The translations under genes were made by a program, and so were the position numbers. The notes beneath the pieces are model-generated. The model had not been told where the DNA came from. It did no database searches and was given only the letters and a program-made list of their open reading frames with translations. Positions 48,258-61,356 of a DNA stretch of 64,000 bases are shown here, piece by piece. Source of the DNA: Dipteronia dyeriana (Eukaryota; Streptophyta; Magnoliopsida; Sapindales; Sapindaceae); NCBI GenBank assembly GCA_032871835.1, contig CM065301.1:34604405-34668404 (forward strand). The letters run 5' to 3'. How positions within the stretch are numbered: the stretch's first letter is position 1; each line of letters begins with the position of its first letter.

Positions 48258-51200
48258 TCAAAAACTCTTTTGTTGAAGAGCCTTTGTAAAAGGATTCGCT
48301 AGATTTTCTGCTTACGCGATCTTGGTAATCGTCACGTCACCCTTATGCATAATTTCCCTCAGAAGGTGATACTTTCTTTCAATGTGTTTCCCTCTCTTAT
48401 GACTTCTTGGTTCTCTCGAATTAGCCACTGCTCCACTATTGTCACAATAGACAATGATCTGCTTATTCGCATCAGGAACCACTTCCAAGTCAATAAGGAT
48501 TTGGCGGAGCCAGACAGCCTCTTTAGTTGCCTCGCATGCGACAACATACTCGGCTTCCATGATGGAATCGGCAATACAAGATTGCTAAATACTCCTCCAT
48601 ATGATTGCCCCTCCTCCAATAGTAAACACAGATTCTGATGTTGATCTCCTGGAGTCAGAATCTGACTGAAAATCAGAATCTGTATACCCAATAAGAATTA
48701 AATCCCGTCCAGAGTATACAAGCATATAATCTCTCGTTCTCCTAAGATACTTGAAAATATGCTTGATTGTCATCCAGTGATCAGGACCAGGCTTCGATTG
48801 AAACCTATTAACTATGCCCACAACAAAATAAATATCTGGTCTAGTACAGAGCATTGCATACATGAGACTTCCAACTGCCGATGCATATGGTACCCTACTC
48901 ATGAATTGCTCTTCATGCTAATTCTTAGGAACTTGTTCCTTAGAAAGTTTGATTCCATGTCTGAAAGGTAACATACCTTTCTTGGAATCTTGCATGGAAA
49001 ACCTAGATAAGATTTTATCTATGTATGAAGCTTGGGATAATGCAATCGTTTTATTCTTTCTATCCCTTATGACTTGGATGCCAAGAATATAACTTGCTTC
49101 TCCTAAGTCCTTCATATCAAATTGTTTTGCTAATCATTCTTTTATTGATGTTAATACACCTACATCGTTTCCGATGAGTAGTATATCAGCAACGTAAAGA
49201 ACTAGGAAAACCAACTTGTCGCCTTTAATCCTTTTGTATACATAAGGTTCATCAAGGTTTCAAATAAATCCAAAACTTTCATGGCTTGATCGAACCTTAT
49301 GTTCTAGGATCTGGATGCTTGCTTCAATCCATATATGGATCTTTGTAACTTGCATACCCTTTCCTCTTGGCCCTTTTCAATGAATCCTTCTGGTTGCTCA
49401 TGTAGATGCGTTCGTCATGACTTCCATTAAGGAAAGCTGTCTTGACGTCCATTTGTCAAATCTCTAGGTTTAGAGATGCCGCAACGGATAAGAGTATCCT
49501 AATGGATTTAAGCATGGCCACATGAGAGAAGGTTTCTTCATAATCGATACCTTCCTTCTGTGTATAACCATTAGCTACCAATCTAGCTTTAAAGGTTTCC
49601 ACCTTTCCATCCATTCCTCTTTTCCTCTTGTATACCCACTTGCACCCGATGGGTTTTATCCCTTTAGGCAAGTCTACAGGAGACTAGACTTTGTTTTTGA
49701 ACATAGATTCAATTTCGGATTCCATTGCATTTTTCCAATGGTGACAATTAACATCTTCCATTGCTTCCTTGTACGTATAGGGATCATCGTCATTCGGAAG
49801 ATTCTCTATAGATTCTCCTAGACCGATGTATCTCTCGGGTTGTCTAACAACCCTCCCACTACGACGAGGTATGGTAGATTGTTGATCTTGTGTTCGTACG
49901 GAACTTACAATTGGGCTTGGTTGTGAAACCTCTTGTGGTACTGTATCTCCTAAAAGTTCATTCAGGACAATTCTACTTTTAGGCATAAAATTATTCATAT
50001 AGTCCTTTTCCAGAAATTTAGCATTTGTCGAAACATATACTTTAAGATCTGAAGGACTATAAAAATAATATGTTTTTATTTCTTTTGGATACCCTACAAA
50101 TATGCATGTTACTGAACGGGACTCTATCTTTTCTGTCTTTCCTTTTAACACATGCGTAGGACATCCAAATATCCTTAAGTGTTGTAAACTAATCTTTCGC
50201 CCAGTCCACAACTCATGCGGTGTTTTAGGAACCGATTTAGATGGTACATCGTTTAGAAAGTTCATTGCAGTTTGTAAAGCAAATCCCCAAAAAGAATTAA
50301 GGAGTGTTGAATAACTCAACATAGACCTAACCATGTCCAAAAGAGTTTTATTTCTCCTTTCTGCCACCCTATTTTGTTGAGGTGTGCCTGGTGCAGAAAA
50401 CTGAGAATTTATTCCATTATCAATAAGATATTGCTAAAACTCACCAGATAGATATTCTCCACCACGATCGGACCTCAAGATTTTTATGCGTTTCTCAAGC
50501 TGATTTTCTACTTCATCTTTAAATGTTTTGAACATATCAAAAGCATCTAACTTATGTCTCAGGAGATACACATAGACAAATCTTGAGTGATCATCCATGA
50601 AAGTGATGAAGTACTCATATCCACCTCTAGCTTGAATGCTCATAGGTCCATACATATCATTGTGTATCAATCTTAAACATTCGATGGCTATTGTGCCTTT
50701 AGTCGTAAACGACCTTTTGGTCATTTTACCTTACAAACAAGATTCACAAGTTGGTTAATCATCAACCTTTAAGTCACTTAGAGGTCCGTCACTTACCAAT
50801 CTTTTAATCCTATTAAGGTTAATATGACCTATGCGCAAATGCCATAGGTAGGTTTCATCTTTTGATAAGTTTTCTCTTTTACGATTAGGTTCTGTTGATT
50901 CAGTGTCTAACAAGTGAGAGATATTTCCATGCAAATAGAATAAACCATTTTCCGATGTACCTTTGTAAATAATTTTTTCATTCTTACTAATAATAAAAGC
51001 TTTATTAAAAGTAACCGAATAACCAAATTTATTTAAACAAGAAACTAAAATTAAATTCCTCTTGAATTAAGGTACATAATAAACGTCTAATAAATCTAAA
51101 TTTCTATAAGAATCTAAACTAATTCTAATATCTCCCACTGAACAAGCAGACACCAATGCTCCATTGCCTAAACGCAAGTTGAATTCGTTCTCATTAAGTC

Positions 51201-51294
51201 TTTTCCTTTCCTTGAACCCCTGAAAGGAAAAACAAACATGATTAGTGGCTCCGGAGTCTATGATCCAAGAATCCATAGAATCTGCCAAAAACAT
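48258..51294 (-). pseudogene. pol: pol of element C: protease, integrase, RT, RNase H (broken)
   Basis: Protease: WIIDSGATNHVC near 51230-51265. Integrase: about 49700-50950, with HLRIGH and CESC of the zinc part, and the acidic residues in IHNDMYG, RSDRGGEY and AERRN all present. RT: about 48915-49700. The catalytic YVDD reads YVAD (49185-49196), an Asp-to-Ala change in the active site, and the part around 49270-49400 is frameshifted. RNase H: about 48258-48902, with GYTDSDFQSD, MEAEYV and CDNSGAVANS, ending PFTKALQQKSF and TGA at 48258. In-frame stops are few (for example 49687, 48588). This is the best preserved copia pol in the window but is catalytically dead as read. Confidence 0.9.
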
Positions 51295-52118
51295 GTTTCA
51301 AGATAATTAATATTACCTTCTTCATTTTTGTCTTGAGACTTTGGGCAATTTATTTTCCTATATCCCTTTTCACCACAAAGGAAACACTTCTCTTTGATCT
51401 TGGTTACTTTCTTTGTCTCCTTCTTTATAGTTCCTAGTTGCTTTTTCTTCTGTTGTTTCTTGACCTTCTTACGGGTCTTAACAGTAGCAACTTTATCTAC
51501 GGTATAAATCTCTTGACCCTTGCCTTTCATAAGGATGTTTTCCGAGCTTTGAACATCTGGCATCAGGCCTTGCAAGGTGTATTCCTTATTATTCAAGGTG
51601 TAGTCCAAATTGAATTGATCAAAGGAATTCGACAGTGAGTTGACAATCATGTCAATTTTGGTCTCACCATCTATCTCAGCACCATTCAGTTCAACAATGT
51701 TGAGATGTGCTATGACTTTTATCATGTGATCTTTCACAGCCTGTCCAGGTTTCATCCTAAGATTCATAAAAACAGTCACTGCCTCTCTCTTAGTCGTCCT
51801 AGACCTCATAGCAAACATCTCCTCTAGAGACATCATTCTATCGACAACAGTCTCCATTCCTTCATGTTGCTGTTGCAACACGTCGGAGATGGTGGCCATA
51901 ATGTAACATTTAGCCATCTCATAAAAAGACTTCCACTGCTGATACTCATCTCTTTGCTCCTAAGTAGATTCATTAGTAGGAGTAGGTGGTGTAGGAGTGC
52001 ACAGAACAAACTTATGCTTTTCGGATTGCAATAAAAGCCCATTTTTCCTTTTCCATGTGACATAATTATCACCATTTAAAGTATTATCTTTAAAGATGTT
52101 GATTAGGGATGAGGTCAT
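51258..52118 (-). pseudogene. gag: gag of element C (one in-frame stop)
   Basis: From ATG 52118 on the minus strand (MTSSLINIFKDNTLNGDNY), a Gag of about 287 codons is readable in one frame, broken only by a TAG at 51959-51961. Motifs include NGDNYVTWKRKNGLLL near the N-terminus, the Gag core MNLRMKPGQAVKDHM, and one zinc knuckle, CFLCGEKGYRKINC. In the knuckle the usual His is Arg (CxxC-x4-R-x4-C), which would weaken RNA binding. The end overlaps the protease frame (51294) by 37 bp, so a frameshift separates gag and pol. Confidence 0.88.
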
Positions 52119-53470
52119 GATTTCTGAACAATAACAAAAATTATATAAGTAAATAATCATGATAAAGCACTTTTGAATATTTATCTTGAATTAAATAAAA
52201 TAATTCAACCTTAAAAATTCAACGGTGATCCAACACCCATAAATGTAACACCTCCTTTGGGAGTTCGCAATATTTAATAGTTGGACTAGGTCCCACCTAA
52301 TTGTTAACATAACAACCAACGTTTTCAATTTTAGCCTTGTGATTTTATTAACAGAACTCTTGGGAGGATATTAATAAACTCACATCGAGTGTGTTACCGA
52401 GTTATCGACCTTCAATATAATCCGTCACGAATATCCCTCCTTTGGGAGTAGATATCGTTTGGGCTAATTGTCTAGTCTATCCTTGTAAGAAAGTATCTTG
52501 CTAAATTCCATTCATGAATACCTTTTGGGAGGTTATTCACGAAACATAAAGCTCAACTAAACTTGGAGGCCGTAGGTGTTCCAAAACACCTTCTCCCACT
52601 CAATTGTTTAAGGCGTGTGATCGAATTCCAAAGAATGATTTACCAAGTTATCTAGATGCCAATTTAGATACTTAAACCATTCAATGCATGTTCATACCAA
52701 AAGAGATATATGAGTGGCGCTCCTATTCTATATGACATGTTATCAAACAATGACAAACATTGCAATATTTACAAAAATATAAATAGCTACAATTTTGGTC
52801 CATCATAGAAAAACAAGTAAATTACATGTCTTGGAAGACAAAAACTCCTTTCTTGGCGAACAAGTCTTCACGCGACCTTCGTCGTTCAGACTCCCTCGGC
52901 TACCTCCCATGGGCGTGCGCACCCTTCACCCTTACCCATGGGCATGCGCATGCCACAAACCCATAAAGGGCTGCCATGCACAGCCCATGGATACCAAAGG
53001 GCTGCCGTGTGCAGCCCATGCCACAACAAACGTGGCTGCACGCTCTTCGCATGCACGTTCGTTGTTACGGCTCGCACGGTTCCAAACTTGTTCCGATTAC
53101 TCCTAATTCTTCAAACCTTCGAGTCTTCAAAATTTGAATGTATTACAGAAGAATTTAAATAATAAAATACTTCAGTTTTTTTTATTACAACAACAAAAAT
53201 ATAAAAAAAAACTTAGCAACTACCAAGAAGGAAATTATGGCAATGATAGACCACCCTTCTTGTTACAATCCCAAAATAAAATTACATTGAAATTCTAGGA
53301 CCAAAATTGAGTAATAACAAACCACATATAAAACATATATATATCCATACATTCTAATGTAAATATATATGTGAATACCTAGAGTGCCATCTCTTTCTAA
53401 AACATGCATATATATAATAAAAAGAAAAAGATTCACGAACGCATACATCAATTAATCAAGGGTACAACCT
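52119..53470 (-). other. Untranslated leader of element C, with two tandem hairpins
   Basis: 1.35 kb between primer site and gag without a supported ORF. A GC-rich part (about 52900-53080) stands out. It has two hairpins in a row: GGGCTG...CAGCCC (52968-52986) and GGGCTGC-CGTGT-GCAGCCC (52999-53017), plus palindromes CCCATGGG and GCATGCGCATGC. In LTR elements such leaders often hold packaging or dimerisation structures; that role is inferred here. Short frames over this part follow from its composition. Confidence 0.6.
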
Positions 53471-53485
53471 GGCTCTGATACAAAT
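53471..53485 (-). other. Primer binding site of element C
   Basis: The minus strand reads ATTTGTATCAGAGCC after the LTR end. It is the usual TGGTATCAGAGCC with one G-to-T change. Confidence 0.82.
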
Positions 53486-54107
53486 TGTAAGAAAAAAAAC
53501 GGTTCAAAACACAACGGAAGCGTGAGAAAATGAAAATTAGGGTTTCCGTATAAATAAAAAAATTCCCCTTTATGCAATGAGAACCTTAACCCTAGATTAA
53601 TTGACGTATATAAAAGTATCGTACCTTTTTCTCGTGACGATTGAACAAGCGCCAAATTGATTCCGCAAGATCTTTCAATCCAATCACGAATGTGAATCAT
53701 CTAAGAGTGTGGGCTCCCTTTCTTTAAATTGTATACCTGAGGATGGAGACAAAACAAAATCTTTTCTTTGTTAGTTACAAATATCCTCCAAAAGAAAAAA
53801 TCCAAGAACGTCTAGACACTTGTGAATTATCAATCAACTTGATTGAAACTCGGTGAACCTTAATTCAATGTTGTACAAAAAACCCTTATGATGTAAACGA
53901 TACTAGTGTACTATTGAAAAAAAAATGTTCCCCTTTTTTTCTTCTTGGCCGAATTCACACACTATTGTTTAGAGATGATCGAATTTTGTTTAGAGTAAAA
54001 TCATATTTTTCTCCCTCAAAATTCCTATAATGGCCGAATTCTTCTCTTAGAAATATAGGGATGGCCGAAATTCTCCTCTCAATTGCCTTAGGGCTGGCCG
54101 AATTTAT

Positions 54108-54179
<72 letters not shown>

Positions 54180-56003
54180 GGATCATAAATCCACTCCTAA
54201 GAAGAATTTACTTGGTTGGCAAGAATCCTTTCCTTAGGAGGATTTATTGGGTCGTAAAGAATCCTATCTAAAAGGAAATCTATCCTCTCCTATATACTCA
54301 TGGGCTGGCCGAATTTCTCTTTGATATAGATTAGGAGAGTTTATTCTTTCCTAAGAAGGATTTACTTGATGAACAAGAATCCTATCCTTAGGTAGATTTA
54401 CTTGGTGGTTAAGAATCCTTTTCAAAAAAGAATTCTACAATTAAGTAGTTTTACTTGGTGACCAAGAATCCTTTTCCAAAAGGAATTCTTTCCTACACCA
54501 AGACTCCTAATCCAACTCAATAGTGTATTTGTAACCATATTAAAGACTTCCTAATTTGATTAGATAAATAATTCTTATTATTTATCTACTTATCAAATAT
54601 AATCTTTAATATTAACTATACTACCAACAATAGTATAGTTTTAGGAGACCATCTTCTACTAGAAAAAAGATTTTTACTTTTAATTAAATAATTAATTAAT
54701 CAAAAAATTAATTAATTTCCATTTAATTAAATAATAAAATAAAAATAATAAGCTATTCTTAATGGCCTTGCCGCCCATGCCATATATATGGGCCATATAT
54801 TATTTTTCTTATTTTATTAAATCCATTGGATCTTAATAAAAAGTCCACATGTTAACTAGACTTATTCTTACAAAAAGAAACAAGTTCTCATGCCTTAATA
54901 CAATACGAGATGGACCCTAAATTGGTCTGGTAGAATATATCAAGTGATCCATGCAAGTTCGTGTGGATTGGGGATCTTGGCGAGCTATCTAAATTTATGC
55001 TCCAATAGACACGACCCAATCACAATCAACAAATTATTCATTTAGGTCCGATCTATATAATTTTAGTTTATTCCACTAAAAAACTAAAATTGAACTCTTA
55101 AATAAAGACAGAATAAGTTGATGTTACTAACTCATACCCTAGACAACCTTATTGGAGAAAGTGTAATCTCGTGAAGAATACCAGTAATCGCCAAGAGCTC
55201 ATAGACCGCCTATAGCTCTCCAAGTTCCCATATTTACTCATATGACCACATTTTGAACTTGGATATTTTGACTTGTCCAGAAGCCATGTTTCAATAGACA
55301 CTATTGAAAACTTAAAGTTAAGATTTAATATCCAATACCTCAAAACATCCATATGATGGTATTCTACTCTCATTCAATAAATGGAGCCACGATGTCCATA
55401 TCTATTAATGAAGTCCTCTACTGATTAACAAATGAATACATCCAAACTATCAAGGATAGATTATGCTATATAATCGTACTCATTGATAGCTCAAATGATA
55501 ACACTTGCAACCATAAGTCCATCATTTATCTCAGGATTGAGATAGACTCTCCGATTGTCTTCAAATGAAAACCTTTATCCATTAACGGTTCTAGATAAAG
55601 TATTTCATTTTGATCCTATTCAATGCACCCAGTGCACTATATTTTTTTGCCCAAAGACACCACACTTAGATGATTTTAGACTCATCATAACACATTTGAT
55701 CCCACTCAAATGCTAGCAAAAGAATCTACAATTTTGAAAAGATAAAGGCGCCCAACCTTTTATCTTAAGTTGTGAATATTAATCAAGACTAACTAAAGAA
55801 TTGTGTCAACCTCATACATATCTAGATGTATGAACAATTCTTCTTTTCTCATAGTCTTTTGACCTTATGATTATTTACTTTTGACAATTATAATAATTAA
55901 ACTATAAATGCTATAAGATTTGTTAAACTAGAAATCACTTTATTCATATGAAAAGATTGTTAATTACAATATTACACTCTTACTATCGAGCATAATCCTA
56001 ACA
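53486..56003 (-). mobile_element. 5' LTR of element C (right LTR)
   Basis: 2518 bp, partner of 45741-48194, differing by scattered substitutions and a CA/TA run of about 70 bp (54111-54179) where the left LTR has only a few repeats. Confidence 0.9.
54111..54179. repeat. (CA)n(TA)n microsatellite
   Basis: CA run 54111-54157 followed by a TA run to 54179. The left LTR has only 'acacacatatatata' there (near 46362). Confidence 0.95.
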
Positions 56004-59000
56004 ATAACTTACAAAATCAGATCGAGGATTTGGTAAAGGGAGGATGTTTGGCAGAAATCTTACAGCAGGTTAGGGATAACATTCAGACTGGAAGGGAAGT
56101 GCAAGCCGAGATCCACGAGCATGCTGAGAAGAGAAAGGGGGAGCAAGTTGATCTGATTTAGCGAATCCAAATAATACATACCATCAACGGAGGGCATACT
56201 TTTGCTGACACCACCAATTATTCCAGGAAAAACCATGCAAGGCAAATCCTTCGTGTAGACGAAGGGCGGGGTATCTTCATGGTCCACCAAACCTCGACCA
56301 ACCGTTCTCTGATGTCACAGATCATTTTTACCGAAGCGGATGTCTACAACACCGTGCAGCCTCATGACGATCCCATGTTGATCATGGTACAGACTGCCAA
56401 CTGCATGGTACACTATGTGCTCATCGACACATGTAGAAGCGTCGACGTTCTATTTAAAGACACCTTAGAAAAGCTGAACTTGAATCAGTGGTGTTACAAT
56501 AGTTGCACGATCCCGCTGTATGGGTTCACTGGGGACTCAATCATACCCGTGGGATCAAAAATCATACCTGTAATCATTGGAGCCACACCTCTATAGCAGA
56601 ATGTCATGACAGATTTCGTGGTGATGGATACCCCATCGGCCTACAATGCAATATTAGGAAGGCCATTTTTATCATCCTTGAAAGGGGTCTTATCCATCTA
56701 CCACAACGTCCTGAATTTCCCAATAGGAAACAAGGTGGGGGAAGTACGGGGTGACTGGCAAGCAGCTAGGAGATGTTATGCAGTGTCTGCCAACCCAATA
56801 GCTCTAGTAAAATAACTTGCCCAGGTAACAACGATCCAGGATGGGGTAACACCTGTATTGACCCTAAAAGATGTAGAACCCATAAATCATCAAAAGGATG
56901 ACCCCATGGTGCCAGACAAGAAGGAGCAAAGAAAGGAATGGCCAGCAGCCATCCAATGGATAAGCTCAAAGAGATTCCCATCCGAATGGGGGATCCCTCG
57001 AAGGTCGTCAAAGTCGGAGCCACTCTTGAACCGAGAGTGAAGGAGGGCCTGATCGGGCTCCTCAAAGAGTTCAATGACATCTTTGCTTGGAGTCACGACG
57101 AGATACCCGGAATCCTGATTTCTTTGGTTGCTCATCCATTGGCAGTGGATCCGATCTTCAAGCCTGTCAAACAGAAATGGCATCACTTTAACGCCGAAAG
57201 AAGTGAACAAATTGACCCAAGCGGGCTTCATTAGATAAGCATGTTACCCCGAATAGATCACCAACTTGGTCATGGTCACAAAGGAGAATGGGCAGTGGCG
57301 CATGTGCGTCGATTATACCGACCTCAACAGGGCATGCCTAAAAGGCAGTTTCCCTCTACCAAAAATTGATCAGTTGGTTGACTCCAAATCTGGAAACAAG
57401 CTACTGAGCTTTATGGACGCATTTTCAGGATACAACCAGATTATGATGCACCCCACCGACAAGAAAAAGACTAGTTTCATCACTGGACAAGGTCTGTATT
57501 GCTACAAGGTGATACCGTTTGAGCCTAAGAACGTGGGGGTTACATATCAACGGTTGGTAAATAGGTTGGTCAAGCCCGAAATTGGAAGATCAATATAAGT
57601 GTACATCGACGATATCACCAAGTCCTTAACCATTAAAAGCCATATGGACGACCTTTATAGAACTTTCGTGATTTTAAAGGAGAACCATATACGATTGAAC
57701 CCTTCTAAATGCGCATTTGGGTTAACTGCGGGGAAGTTTCTAGGCTTCATGGTTCATGAGAGAGGCATATAGGCTATCCCAGAAAATATTATGGCTATTC
57801 TAGATCTAGAGTCCCCCACGTCACTTAAATAGGTTCAAGTCTTGACCGGGCAGGTAGCAGCGCTCAACAGGTTCATTTCTCGGTCTACCGACAAATGTCT
57901 CTCATTCTTCAAATACATCAAGCAGGGAAGAAACATGAAATTGGACCATGATAGTGAACAAGCTTATCATGCCTTAGAGAAATATCTGTCAAGCCCTCCG
58001 GTACTGGTCAAGCCAAGTCTAAGAGAAGAGCTGCAAATCTACTTGGTCGTTTCAGAGACTGCAGTAAGTGGGGCCTTGGTCAAAAAATGTGGAGATAGGG
58101 TCCAGTGGCCTATCTACTACTTGAGTCATGCTCTAACCATACCAGAACAGAATTATACCTTTATGGAGAAGCTCGCATATGCCTTGGTGACCTCGACCAG
58201 GAAGCTCTGTCCCTACTTCCAAGCTCACTCAATAGCAGTAGTGACGGACCAACCCCTCCGTCAATTCTTACAAAGGCCAGATGTATCTGGAAGGTTAGTT
58301 TTATTGGCCCTGGAGTTCACTCATTTTGATTTAGGGTACAAGCCCAGGACCGTAATTAAAGCCCGGGGTTTGGCAGGATTTGTAGCAGAGCTCTCAGAAC
58401 CCCCAGACCAAGCAACCTCCGCAGCAACAAACATAACCCCGGAGATGATTCCAGAATCTGACAGCTAGCCTAAAGGTTGCAAGTCATGGATCCTCTACAC
58501 AGATGGAGCGTCCGGGCAAGTAAGGGGAGGAGCAGGCATAGTTCTAATTGACCCCGAGGGGACTGAGTACTGCCACTATTTTAGATTGGAATTTAAAGCC
58601 ACTAACAATGAGACGGAGTATAAAGCCCTCTTAGTCGGAATAAGGGCGGCCAAGGAGCTCGAGGTCGTTTACCTGCAGATCAGAAGTGACTCGTTGCTTA
58701 TAGTAAACCAATTCTCTAGGGATTATCAAACAAAAGGGGATAACATGATTACCTACCTGAAGCTAGTTCAACAGCTTAAGAGCAAGTTTAAAGGATTTAA
58801 GATGGAGCAGGTACCTCGACAACAGAATCGTTGACCTAACATCCTTGCCAAGATAGCTTCGAATGGTGTCCAGACCTTACCCTAGGGGGTCCCTCTCTAA
58901 GTGATTCCCCTACCCAACACAGTAGCAGGTAAGGAGATTTATACCCTGGATCGGTAACCATGTTGGATGGATCCAATCATGGATTATCTTCAAGAAGGGA

Positions 59001-60197
59001 GGCTTCCCGGGGAGCCTGACCAAGCTAGGAAAGTCAAGAGGCTCTCAGTCCGGTATTGCTTGGTAGATGGGTACTTATATAGGAGGGGAAAATCCCTTCC
59101 TCTGCTTCGATGTTTACATCATGACGATGCCAAATGGGCATTGAGAGAGGTTTACTCCGGGGAATACGGGAACGACATTGGTGGGGAAGCTCTATCATAT
59201 CAAGTACTTTGCATCGGGTATTATTGGTCAACCATCCATCAAGATACAAAGAACTTAGTACGATCCTGTGAAGCATGTCAGAAGACCATAAACTTGAGTT
59301 ACCTCCCGCCGGAGCGGTTGTCATCCCTTAGCTCACCTTACCTTTTTACTATGTAGGGAGTCGACTTGATTGGATCGCTCCCAACTGCTCCTGGTCAAGC
59401 CAAGCATGCTATCGTGGCGATTAACTACTTATAAGATGGGTCGAAGCTGGACCGCTCTCCCAAATATCGAAACAAAATACAACAAGATTCATCAAAAATA
59501 ACATAATTTGTAGGTTCGGGACCCCTCTTGTCATTGTAGCTGACCTCGGCAAGCAGTTTGATAACGGCCAGTTCAAGGACTTTTGCGAGGACTTAGGAAT
59601 AGATCTTAGATTAGTCTCAGTAGCCCGCCCTCAGACTAACGTGCTGGTAGAATCCACTCATAAAACTATTAAGAAGCTATTTAAAAAGAAGCCATAACAG
59701 AAAAGGGCAAATGGGCCAAGGTGCTTCCCCAGGTCCTCTGAGCTTACTGTAATACAAGGAGAACTGCCACCGGAGAAACGCCTTATTCTTTAGCCTTTGG
59801 GGTTGAATCAGTTCTTCCTATTGAGCACAAACTGACCTCCTTCAAAGTTCAACATTTTGAACAGGGAAGAAACGAGAACAAGCTTCGAGCTAGCTTAGAT
59901 CTCTTGGAAAGAAAACAAGATCAGGTAGCTGAGAATGTAGCAATTTACCAGAGCAAGATTGCTAGATACTTTAATAAGAGGGTTAAAGCCCGAAACTTTA
60001 AGGAAGGAGACCTAGTTCTCATGAAAGTGACATTGAATACCAGTAAGAGGTCATACGGGGTCCTTGGACCTAGTTGGGAATGACCTTATTTGGTAAAGGT
60101 GGTGGTCCGCAACGGGGCATACAAGCTCGAGGAAACGAATGGTCGACTCATCGATCATACTTGGAATACAGATCACCTGAGAAAATTTTACCCCTAA
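56004..60197 (+). pseudogene. pol: gag tail and pol of T3 (broken)
   Basis: Gag tail: 56004-56280. Protease: 56279-56815 (one stop at 56596); the active site reads DTCRS instead of DTGSS, which should inactivate it. RT: about 57240-57840; YIDD is present (57602-57613) but the following Met codon is lost, and a stop precedes it. First RNase H: in the 208-codon frame 57842-58468. Second RNase H: about 58490-58835, with YTDGASGQ, NNETEYKALL and RSDSLLIVNQ keeping the D, E and D residues. Integrase: about 58967-60197. In the zinc region CEACQK is kept, but His positions are Tyr and Asp (VYSGEYGNDIGG); T2 has His at both. After 59356 the integrase core is frameshifted and full of stops. TAA at 60195-60197. 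Confidence 0.9.
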
Positions 60198-60339
60198 ATA
60201 GGCGACTCTTGAGCAAGCTACCTCCGCTTAGTTTTTAGTTACCAGCAATAATGTACTCCATTCGTTTTTCTTATCAATAAAGCCTATTTTTTTCATCTTC
60301 AACTATGTTCTACAGTGATTTGGTTCTGTATGGGAAAAT
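60198..60339. other. Post-pol non-coding sequence of T3
   Basis: Co-linear with 20650-20829 of T2. 'caataaagcc' near 60276 is a possible polyadenylation signal. Confidence 0.5.
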
Positions 60340-60850
60340 TTGACTTTATCATCCTAATACCAGAGATTAGTCGGGGAAGCCCCCTCGCTATCCCTGATGC
60401 CTCGGCCGGGCACTACCCCTGCCAAGAAGGGTCTGAGTGTAAGAGCATAGTTGCCATCCATATCTCAAGACTAGTAAATAGCTAGAAAGCCCTCTTGATG
60501 CCTTGGTCAAGCTTCAACCCCCAAGAAGGATTTGATTGTAAGAGCATAGTTGTCATCCGGATCTTAAGACCAGGAAATAGCTAGCTAGCCCTCCTAATGC
60601 CTTAGTCAGGCTACAACCCTCAAGAAGGATCTAAGTATAAGAGCATAGTTGCCAACCAGATCTTGAGACCAAGATATAGATAGATAGCTCTCTTGATACC
60701 TTAGTCAGGATACCTCCCCCATGAAGGACTCGAGTTTAAGAGCACGATTGCCATCACGATCTCAAGGCTAGGAGATGGCTAGATAGCCCTCCCTGATGCC
60801 TTACTTGGGCTATAACCCCTAGAGGGGCTCAAGAATCGAAAGCTCTTTTA
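60340..60850. repeat. Tandem array of the ~99-bp unit, about 5 copies (T3)
   Basis: Units start near 60396, 60497, 60596, 60695 and 60795 with the 'gatgccttggtc' type motif, the same unit as in T0 and T2. Confidence 0.88.
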
Positions 60851-61356
60851 CTTAAAACTCCAATGTCCCAGTTATTATTGGTTGATAATTATCCATGTGT
60901 ATGTGGTTGCTTACTGTGACAGGTGCCAACCAGCCTGCAGTCATGCAAGGGGACTATTTACTAAAATCACCAAGCTACAAATTTCTGTTAAGAGTTGAAA
61001 GCTCGAGCTAGCTGTCTACTTTCACACTTAAGCAATTTTTCTATCTTGTTACTTTTCCCAAGTTGAGTTAAGTCAAGTTATTTTAGAGGCTACACCCAGA
61101 TAGAGATCAGAAATGAAGCAAGTACATGCCAACCAAGTCAAAATTCATTGAAGAAAGCGTGAACAAGACCTAAGGTCAGTTTTCATTAATGGAATGGGGA
61201 GCGTATCCCCTGGTAAGGCTATAGAAATCAAGCAGGGAGCCCAACCCTCGATTCTGGGCTACAAAAAAATGATAGATGATGATAGTCTGGGTTGAATAGA
61301 GTTGGGAGAACACCCTCATTTTTCGGGCATTCAGAACAAGTCATTAGAAGACGGAT
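60851..61356. other. Spacer between tandem array and antisense ORF (T3)
   Basis: Non-coding and co-linear with 21201-21703 in T2. Confidence 0.55.

Larger units (their letters stand above)
45741..56003 (-). mobile_element. Element C: Ty1/copia retrotransposon inside T3 gag
   Basis: 10263 bp, minus orientation. LTRs are 2454 bp (left, 3') and 2518 bp (right, 5'). Flanks ATAGT (45736-45740) and ATAAC (56004-56008) are a decayed 5-bp duplication; the T2 sequence at this place is ATAAC, and both changes are transitions. The internal order on the minus strand is leader, gag, protease, integrase, RT, RNase H. Protein motifs are close to those of element B, so both belong to the same broad copia branch. 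Confidence 0.9.

Noticed and set aside
52795..53162. Overlapping ORFs in the leader of element C
   Set aside because: GC-rich repeats keep both strands open by chance. No homologous protein is recognised.
59034..59324. 96-residue minus-strand ORF, with a relative at 19485-19775
   Set aside because: It is the reverse shadow of the integrase zinc region. Similarity between T2 and T3 follows from the sense gene.
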